This document shows, one piece after another, positions 36,200 to 44,100 of a stretch of DNA of 64,000 nt. The stretch is from Mucilaginibacter saanensis. Lineage in GTDB: Bacteria > Bacteroidota > Bacteroidia > Sphingobacteriales > Sphingobacteriaceae. Within the stretch, counting starts at the first letter, position 1; every line of letters begins with the position of its first letter. The position numbers and the translations under genes were made by a program. The DNA lies in assembly GCF_014200575.1 (NCBI RefSeq), contig NZ_JACHBZ010000008.1:172128-236127 (forward strand), given 5' to 3'. The notes under the pieces are model-generated. The model was not told where the DNA came from. It made no database searches and was given only the letters and a program-made list of their open reading frames with translations.

Positions 36200-36566
36200 T
36201 ATCCACGGAATTAAATGGTCTATATTAGCGAATTTTCTAGTCAAAGTCTAAGCAGTCCGTCTGAATTCGAATAATCATACGGTTTCCTGTGGTTCAATTA
36301 AAAATCCAAGTTGAGTTATTTGTTGGTTCGAACTCTGTGTTCAACTTGGGATAACCTAATTTAATTATCATTGCCTGAAGATTATGATGAACGTGACCAC
36401 CACATTCCGGCGCAAGGTCCATAGATAAAGAACGCCTCGAAGAATTTCACAAGCGCCATCTGGCTTGGTTACCAAAAAACTCAGTAGCTGGCAAGTAATA
36501 GAGATGGTAATGGAGACGGTAATAGGGATAATGGCACTGTAGATTGGCGACAGTAAATTTACACCT
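36200..36566. other. Gene-free stretch before the HTH gene
   Basis: No credible ORF. A 9-bp inverted repeat (CCAAGTTGA 36306-36314, TCAACTTGG 36341-36349) could end the HEPN transcript. Confidence 0.4.
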
Positions 36567-36914
36567 ATGAATATAGATAAAAACACACGTTTGATTGACT
36601 TGACCGTCGCGGATTTAATGACCATTGTCAAAGAATGCATGACCGGGTTCATGCCGATTGATCAAACCGTAAATGACGAAGACGAAATTGAAGGATATGA
36701 GATCGCCGAAACAATAACCGGGTATTCTCGTCAAACGCTTTACCAGTTAAAATCTGCTGGAGAATTGCCTTATATAGGTTTACCCGGCGGGGGTATCCGG
36801 TTTTCAAAAAAGATGTTGATGAGCTGGTTGCTATCCCATCAAAAGCTTACGCACCGGGAAATACAGGAAAAAGCGGAAACCCTGAAACTTAAGCGCAAGC
36901 TGCGAAGAAAATAA
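36567..36914 (+). CDS. Excisionase-like helix-turn-helix protein
   Basis: A 115-residue protein with a MerR/excisionase-type HTH (YEIAETITGYSRQTLYQLKS, then GELPYIGLPGGGIRFSKKM) at residues 48-90 and a basic C-terminus ending KLKRKLRRK. Proteins of this type are typical of Bacteroidota integrative elements, where they regulate excision or mobilization. It converges with the Fic gene, ending 13 bases from it. Confidence 0.78.
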   Translation: MNIDKNTRLIDLTVADLMTIVKECMTGFMPIDQTVNDEDEIEGYEIAETITGYSRQTLYQLKSAGELPYIGLPGGGIRFSKKMLMSWLLSHQKLTHREIQEKAETLKLKRKLRRK

Positions 36915-36927
36915 TGGTTAGCACAGG

Positions 36928-38055
36928 TTATTCAGATAGTATCCTATACAATTCCAGATTTAGATAGTAATTGCCTTTACCGATTACTCTCTTTTCCAAA
37001 ACTCCCATGTCCGTTAACTGGTCAAGGTATTTTCTGGCAGTATTTTCCGCATAAATATTGCCGCCGACCAGGTGCTTTACCCGAGTGTAAGGCTGGGTGA
37101 ATATTGCGTTGACCAGCGATTCGGGGCGTGCGATGTCGGTATCTTCGATGATGGCTTTTAATATGGCATCTTTTGCACTAACGATGTCGTTGATCTTGTC
37201 ATAAGTGATGTTCGAAGTTACTTCGACGGCTTTCAATATATACAATAACCAGTTCTTCCAACTTCCTCTTTGGGTTACCCCGGCAAGTCCGGCATAGTAG
37301 TCTTCTTTATGGTCCATTATATAACGGCTTAAAAAGAGGATGGGATAATCCAGCAGGCCTTTTTTGGTCAGGTAGTGGATGTTGAATATCCTGCCGGTGC
37401 GTCCGTTGCCGTCGCGGAAAGGATGTATCGCCTCAAATTGAAAATGACCAATTGCCATTTTGAGCAATGAGTCTATCGGATAAGTTTTGTCGTCATTCAA
37501 AAATTCGATCAGATTGTTAAGTTTAGCTTCGACTACTCCTTTGCCTCTTGGTGGCGTATAGGATACTTTGCCAGAATTTGGCCCGGTGCCGCCCTCTTTA
37601 ATGACGATTTGAGCAATGGGTGTTCTGATGCCATCGTTGAACTGGCTGACGATCCGGTACATTTTCACAAAGTAATTTTCGTCAAAAACCTGCTCTTCCT
37701 TCAGATACATATAACCTTCCCATAACGCCTCCCGATAATACAGTACTTCTTTGGACGGCCCGTTTAATTGCTGGATTTGTTCTTCACTGTAGGCCTGGTA
37801 CAATTCATCATCAGTTGTAAAGATATTTTCTATTGCGCTGGATGCTTTTGCTTCCTGTAAACTAATAGAATTAATAAGCAGTCCTTGGTTTGGGATGACG
37901 ATACTTCTGCCCTGTAAGCGGCCAAGCGCGGCTTTGGCATTACCCAATTGACTGTAAATTTCCACATCTTCATAGAGGTGTTTGTCAATTGGCAGTTCCG
38001 GCAAGGTATTCCAGGGAACGTTCCGGTCAGGGTTTACTCTGTAAGGCATAAACAA
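36928..38055 (-). CDS. Fic family protein with N-terminal inhibitory helix
   Basis: A 375-residue class II-type Fic protein. The active-site HPFRDGNGRTGR is at 211-222 and the inhibition motif SSAIEN at 72-77 matches (S/T)xxxE(G/N), so the enzyme carries its own antitoxin helix. A C-terminal winged-helix-like part follows. Such proteins transfer AMP from ATP to target proteins. Two palindromes right upstream suggest self-regulation. Confidence 0.9.
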   Translation of the reverse strand: MFMPYRVNPDRNVPWNTLPELPIDKHLYEDVEIYSQLGNAKAALGRLQGRSIVIPNQGLLINSISLQEAKASSAIENIFTTDDELYQAYSEEQIQQLNGPSKEVLYYREALWEGYMYLKEEQVFDENYFVKMYRIVSQFNDGIRTPIAQIVIKEGGTGPNSGKVSYTPPRGKGVVEAKLNNLIEFLNDDKTYPIDSLLKMAIGHFQFEAIHPFRDGNGRTGRIFNIHYLTKKGLLDYPILFLSRYIMDHKEDYYAGLAGVTQRGSWKNWLLYILKAVEVTSNITYDKINDIVSAKDAILKAIIEDTDIARPESLVNAIFTQPYTRVKHLVGGNIYAENTARKYLDQLTDMGVLEKRVIGKGNYYLNLELYRILSE

Positions 38056-38064
38056 ATATACATT

Positions 38065-38165
38065 ATTGACATTAAAAATTTAATATTTTAATGTCAATTG
38101 GTTTTATGGCATTAAAATAATGTCGGATGATGTTGATTACCTTAAAATACTGCGATTTTAAGGTA
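38065..38165 (-). promoter_or_regulatory. Palindromic operators upstream of fic
   Basis: ATTGACATTAAAA (38065-38077) and TTTTAATGTCAAT (38086-38098) form a perfect 13-bp palindrome ten bases before the Fic start. A shorter GGCATTAAAATAATGTC copy lies at about 38108-38124, and TACCTTAAAAT / ATTTTAAGGTA (38138-38148, 38155-38165) is another perfect palindrome. The rest of the gap up to 38560 shows nothing clear. Confidence 0.6.
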
Positions 38166-38560
38166 TAACTTAAATTTCGCAGTAAAATGTTTTTGGAAAC
38201 TTTATAAATGTAAAGGAGTTCTATTAAGTAATTGATGGGAACTAATTCGGTGGGAACTGGTGCTTAACGCATCAGTTCTCCGGAGAAGAAATGTAATTCT
38301 GCGGATGGTGATTTGGAATGCCATAACATTGATTTTTATGACGCAAAGGTGAATTTGTTTGGGTTATTTGATTGACAATTTAAAGATGTTGGTAGCGTTT
38401 ATTATAGGCATTAAACGGGATGATGGCTTGATGTAAGAAAATTAGTTTTTGTACTACGAAATATAGCTTGCTTGAATGAGTTAGATAGCCCGCTATTATG
38501 TTTGCCTAGCTCTTATAAGTTAGATAATGTTCAGTTATCTTGTATTGACCTAATCTAGCT

Positions 38561-38872
38561 ATGTTTAATGTCAGAATAAGCAGTCCACTTTTCGCTAAAC
38601 TTTGCGAGCCCAAGGGGATCTATATGCTGCTATGCTTTGTAAATTTTAAAATAAAAGATCCTGGCGACAGTCGTGCCAAGCAATTAAGAATTACCGACAA
38701 AGGCACACAAACCCTGAGAGCGGCTTATCAAATCGTTGAACAGGTCGATGACTTATTTTTCAAAAATGTGATAAAAGACAAAGTTGTATTCGACAATTTA
38801 TTGATGAGATTGATAAAGTTGCCACTTACCTTTGCGGGCTCATCCTCCGGTCATGATCAAAACAGTCGCTGA
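38561..38872 (+). pseudogene. MarR-family regulator remnant
   Basis: The frame encodes 103 residues whose middle, IKDPGDSRAKQLRITDKGTQ, is the wing of a MarR-type winged helix (DPxDxRAKxLxLTxxG), followed by a dimerisation-helix-like segment. The N-terminal helices and recognition helix of a MarR protein are missing; the first 25 residues do not resemble them. It is therefore probably a decayed gene. Its end overlaps the start of the DUF6602 gene by 20 bases. Confidence 0.55.
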
Positions 38873-40139
38873 TTTTTTATATCGATTTCAACAAGAACAA
38901 GAAAAGGTAGCGAAAGCCCAGGGCCTGCTGCAACGCACGGCAATTGGCGAAATGTATGAGCAGATTACGGCAAACCTTCTCAAAAAAGCGATTTTCGAAG
39001 GCCTTGATATCAATATTGTGAGCCAGTCGTTCATTAAAGACGCAACTGGCAAACGTAGCGACGAACTGGACGTAATTATTATTCAGGGACAAGGGCAACC
39101 CATTGAACTTACAAAAGACAGGTATGATGTTACCTTTGACCAGGTGATCGCCGTCATCCAAGTCAAAAAGACCTTGAACAACCAGCAGTTGGAAGAAGGC
39201 TATTTCAACCTGTACAGTGTTTACGAAATAGCTCCCGATGGCATAGAAGAGTATCAGCTGCATATGTTTAACGATATGTACCGTGCCATTTGCCGGCAGA
39301 GTACCGCCATAGATGGAAAACTCAGAACAGTATTTGCCAACAGCACAGAGGAAGCCTTATATCATATACTAAAATGGGACGCGATCTTACCCGCACGCAT
39401 ATTGTTTGCTTTTGACGGCTATCAAACAGAAAAAGGATTGCGTGACTCGTTTTATGAATTTATTGGGAAGAACAGAAGCACGCCTGAAAACCTGAAGGAG
39501 GGTTTTAGCCCCCTTCACTTTCCTAATCTGATCATCAACGATGAATTTATTCTTCAAAAAAACAATGGCCTTCCTTATGTTTCGACCTTAAACGGTGTCG
39601 ATTGGGATTTTTATACCTCTTCTATAGGTAATCCCTTACTTAATTTGCTGGAGATCGTCTGGACCCGGTTGAGCTACCGATACAATTTGTCCTCTTCTAT
39701 TTTCGGCGAAGATTTGGAATTAGAGGGTTCGAACCCTTACCTAAGCGCTAATATCGTATGGGCCGATGGTATGCGGGGCTGGAATTATCATTACACGACT
39801 TACAGCCGCTCCGTTCTTAAAGGGCAGGTAGGCGGCAGTATGGGCTGGTCACCGGTGCAACTTAGCTTTGACCAATTCCAGATCATTAATTACCTCTGCA
39901 AAAATCAATCTTTGAAGCTACACAAGATCCGTCGCGCGTTAGCGCTGAGCGATGATCCTGATTTCAATGTTGAAGATTTCATCGCATCATTAATAAACAC
40001 CGGGTTGGTATATCTTTACGCCTCAAGGGAACTACGGTTGCTGACCGAAGCCTGCCGTACCATCATCATGCCGGACGGCAACTATTATGCCGCTGATGAC
40101 AAAACCGGGCGTCTTACCCGTTGGGCTTTTAAAAATTAG
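38853..40139 (+). CDS. DUF6602-type nuclease-like protein
   Basis: About 428 residues from MIKTVADFLYRFQQEQ; the open frame allows a start at 38832. The N-terminal domain (GLLQRTAIGEMYEQITANLL, then KRSDELDVIII and VIAVIQVKK) has the Glu...ExD...QxK pattern of a PD-(D/E)XK fold, as in DUF6602 proteins of defence islands. The C-terminal part (FQIINYLCKNQSLKLHKIRR) resembles a winged helix. It is followed after 54 bases by the membrane nuclease-like gene, perhaps in one operon. The substrate is unknown. Confidence 0.7.
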   Translation: MIKTVADFLYRFQQEQEKVAKAQGLLQRTAIGEMYEQITANLLKKAIFEGLDINIVSQSFIKDATGKRSDELDVIIIQGQGQPIELTKDRYDVTFDQVIAVIQVKKTLNNQQLEEGYFNLYSVYEIAPDGIEEYQLHMFNDMYRAICRQSTAIDGKLRTVFANSTEEALYHILKWDAILPARILFAFDGYQTEKGLRDSFYEFIGKNRSTPENLKEGFSPLHFPNLIINDEFILQKNNGLPYVSTLNGVDWDFYTSSIGNPLLNLLEIVWTRLSYRYNLSSSIFGEDLELEGSNPYLSANIVWADGMRGWNYHYTTYSRSVLKGQVGGSMGWSPVQLSFDQFQIINYLCKNQSLKLHKIRRALALSDDPDFNVEDFIASLINTGLVYLYASRELRLLTEACRTIIMPDGNYYAADDKTGRLTRWAFKN

Positions 40140-40193
40140 ATTTGCGCACAAAATCGTACATTCGCTTAGGCCCGAATCTCATCGAGGTCATTT

Positions 40194-41171
40194 ATGGACG
40201 AAAACAAATCAGACAACTTGCTAGTCAGCGCTTGGCGGTGGGTAGTTAAGTACTCCGGAAATATATTTAGCGTTATCGGCATTGGCCTGACAATTTTCTT
40301 TGGTGCGTTTTATGTGCCTGACGCTTTAAGAGAAGCAGAACTGGAAAAAGTCAAAAATGCGCAAATCAACATTGTACAATCGTTTAAAGAACTTGCTTAC
40401 GCAGATTCAACTTTCAATTCGGATGATGTTCACGAGATTTATGATGCGGAACAAATCCGCATAGGAACAGCTGTGCCGCTCAGCGAAACCCAACTATTGA
40501 CAGCCACGCAGGGTGCCTTCATGGCCGATAAATTCCTGCCTTTAAAAGAACGAAAACGCTTATTACAGAAGATCGAATCTGTAAAACGTGCGGTTGATCA
40601 TCAAGCTAAATCCAACACCTCACCGATAGTTTATAAAGCCAAAGCGGACTTTTGGGCATGGCTATCGCCGTTTATTGCGCTTATTGTATCAATAGTAGGT
40701 GCTGCAGGTGTCTATTACAGAACAAAGCACGAAAAAGCCAATCAGGAAGAAATCAATAATGAGGTTGAATTTGTGCGAGAGGGTAAGCAAAATGGAGCTT
40801 ACCATTATGAAGAGGAAATAAAGGAAATCTTGAACGAGATTCCTGGAATTGGCAGCATAAAACAATTTGGAAATTCAGATTATGGTTTCGACCTATCATT
40901 TACCTATCGCATGCAGTTCTACTTCATTGAAGTAAAATATTTGCGAACAAGTAAAGTAGGCATCAATTCGTTCAAGCGTTTTTATGATAGTATAAAGGGA
41001 AATGAAGGGAATTTTTGGTTTATTTATAACACGGATCTTACTCCTTTAGTAAAAACGGCGATGGAAGAACTTAAAGTATTGAATACACCCAAACGAAAAA
41101 TTCATTTTTTACACTTGCCGGTTCCTGAAATGCTAAGAGAGAGACTGCCAGAATTGTTAAAAATAGAATAG
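40194..41171 (+). CDS. Membrane-anchored PD-(D/E)XK-like protein
   Basis: A 325-residue protein with two membrane helices (about 20-42 and 155-176) separated by a charged loop of about 110 residues, and a C-terminal soluble domain. That domain shows SDYGFDLSF (Asp229/Asp233) and FYFIEVKYLRTSK (Glu246-Val-Lys248), the D...ExK core of a restriction-endonuclease-like fold. It converges with the STAND ATPase gene, five bases away. A role in defence, perhaps as a membrane-associated nuclease or sensor, is inferred from the neighbours. Confidence 0.68.
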   Translation: MDENKSDNLLVSAWRWVVKYSGNIFSVIGIGLTIFFGAFYVPDALREAELEKVKNAQINIVQSFKELAYADSTFNSDDVHEIYDAEQIRIGTAVPLSETQLLTATQGAFMADKFLPLKERKRLLQKIESVKRAVDHQAKSNTSPIVYKAKADFWAWLSPFIALIVSIVGAAGVYYRTKHEKANQEEINNEVEFVREGKQNGAYHYEEEIKEILNEIPGIGSIKQFGNSDYGFDLSFTYRMQFYFIEVKYLRTSKVGINSFKRFYDSIKGNEGNFWFIYNTDLTPLVKTAMEELKVLNTPKRKIHFLHLPVPEMLRERLPELLKIE

Positions 41172-41176
41172 AAGAT

Positions 41177-44100
41177 TCACTGAAGCGTAAATTCTGACAC
41201 GCTGTATTTCTTCTCATCTTCATTGATATAAGTATTGTATTGTTTTTGCTGGAATTCCAGATGACGGCTCACTTGTTTATAATGAAACATAGGCCGTTCC
41301 TTCAGCAAATTGATGACCTCCCTGAGCCCTTGTTCGGTCATCGTCACCCGCCAGCCAAACCCCGCTTCCGAATCATGATGGCCGCTTTTATTTGCCGGGT
41401 CTCCTAGTTGCCAAAAAACCGATTCGACAATAGCTTCTCCTGCATCATTGTCCCACCGGAAATGACCTGTGTCTGCATTGAAATTCAAACCCATATCTTC
41501 AGCGAGCAGCGGATTGATTGCCAGCCAATTCGATTTTGGAAGTGTACTCAATGCATCATTATAGATTACGATACCCGCTTGTTCCAAATCAGTGTAATCG
41601 CGGATAAGGGTTTCCGTTCTTGATTTAAAGATATTGGGTGATTTCTTGTTGACTTGTAGTTCAACATCTATAAATGCTTCGCGGATCTCCACTGCTTTGC
41701 CATGCCCCATGCCTTGTAAAAGTGTTTTTTCTGCCAAAATATAGCGTTCACCGTCAAATGCCGGTAACACCGACGACACATAGGCTTCATCAAATTCATG
41801 AGCCCATTTTCGGTCAACCGCCGGCGCGGAGCCCGATGCTTTTAAAATAGATGTCACCAAAGGTGGCTGCTGGGCCGCATTGATTAGGTATATGGCTGGA
41901 TCGAAATGCGGGACTAAACCGATGACGTCATCCATTTCAACGTAACCCAGATCGGTCAGCTCCATAATGACCTTCGCCAAACCGGCATAGACCTTTTGGA
42001 TATCTGGACGGTTATAAGGTATTTTCACGTCAAGCGTTGCATCATATAATATTCGCAGCTCCTGTTCATTAATATGCGCGCACCACTCCGGGAACTGAAG
42101 ATCGTCACCAATGGCCCGTATACGGTAAGCGATATTATATTCCGGAAAACCGGTTAAGCGCGCAAGTACCTTTCTCTCGTAGCTTACGATCTGTGTATAA
42201 ACCAAGGGGTCGTTCGTTTCCTTTAAATACCCTTCGTCGCTGATGTGCTCGACGGCGTTTTTTGACGCATCCACGATTCCGGGCTGGGGTTTGAATTCCA
42301 GGTTGTAGCTTAATGGCAGATCGGTTGTCTGAGCCGTTCTGATAGGTTCTATACCATTATCATACAATAGATCAGATGCCAGTAGCATCAAATCGAATCG
42401 CCTGGAGTTGACCAGGGTTTTGAGCTCATCGGCAAAAAGGTCTGTATAGGTATTTGTCTGAGTGGCCAATCCATGGAGCAAATGTAAAAATTTCAGTGTG
42501 AAACCTTCCTTATAGAGTCGGTAGAGCAATGATTTCAATAGGTTAGTCGAACTTTCATGTACTTCAATCAGTATCGGGTAAATGATGTAGTCAAATTGGC
42601 TTGGCGTGGTGATCAGGAAAAATAACAACTCCGTCAACAGTGCTTCGTCATCCTGTTGACCCGTGATCGAAACTTGATGCACCGGCTGGTCATTGAACAG
42701 TAACTGATCACGATACAAATTGATTTCTTCATAGAGCATCGCGTTGTTAGCGGTATCTTCAAAGAGCGCAAACACTTTATCCAGATCAGCTATAACTGAT
42801 TCTTTGACACGCGTCCCCATGGACGGTAGTGCATCCACAAAGTCCTTCAAGGCAAGCCCTCTTATATTCTCACCGGGCGCCAGTTCCTGCAAGGCCTCGT
42901 AAGCCACGATTTTACCCTTCGCATAATAGTCGTCTCCCCATTGGCAATAGCGGGAAGTTTCAATCGTACGTTTTAATAACTTTCGTGCGAGGCCGGGGTG
43001 ATGATGCTTGGCTAATAGCCGGGCTATGTTAATGATATGTTTGGTATCTATATCCAGGTTAAATTGGTCAAGAAATTCCGCTAACCCTGCTGCCGGGGCC
43101 AAAGATATCACTTTAATGAGTGCGTCTGTCCAATTAAAATAACCATTTTGTTCCTCCTGACTTTTGAGCGCCACTAGGTCGTCCAGCGATTGTATCCCCG
43201 CCAAAACATCTTCTTTGGTTTTATAATGCCCGCCTTCCAACCTCAATTGTTCCGAACTACTACGTTCTTTATCTTTCGGTTCCGGCCGTTCCGCCAGACC
43301 GACACTCGATGGCTCAATACCGTTTTTGACCAGGAGATCGTATACTTCTGCTAAGTAACTTGTACGGACCTCCGCCACAGCACAGATCTTCAGTTCTCTG
43401 ATCAATCCGGCGACCTGCTGTTCATTGGGCTGTGTATCAAAAAATGCACCTATAAATCTTCGCCGTGTCGTATGCGCATCATCCATGGTTACAATAACCC
43501 GGGCAAAAAGTTTAACAAGAATACCCCTGAACTCCGGTTTTCCGGCAAGCAAATACTTCAATGCGGACGCTAAACCATCCAATAGCTTAATCAGCCGGCT
43601 AAACAACAGATGTTCGAATAGCTGGTAACCATTTCCATGTGACAGCCCCAGTTCTAAAATAGCTTCGGCCGGCGTATGTGTCGCCGAATTCACTTTTTCG
43701 CGCATAGCTGATAGCCGGTCAAAATAGAATTGAAGATCGGCAACGGGCGGGGGTTCGTATTTACCGATCCAGCGTACCATCTGTTCTACCTGTTGATCCT
43801 CTTCAGGCGCCATCCCGAAGGAGATCGACATCAACCTGTTAATCACCGCTTCCACTTTTGCCGGTTCCCCCAATCGTGCCCACAAACGGGCTTGTCTTGC
43901 GCCATCAGCAATACGTTCCTGCAAATAACCCCGGTCATATAAACTTCCTTCCAAAAGCGAAAGTGTTTGCTTACACCAGTCAGGATCGATCCGGTGCTCG
44001 ATCACCCAGCTGACTACCTCTTGTATCGTTTGGTCGCTCCAATAGCGCTTGTTCTTTTGCCATTCTTCTGAAAACTTGGCTAGCAGGCCCTTCGTGATCT

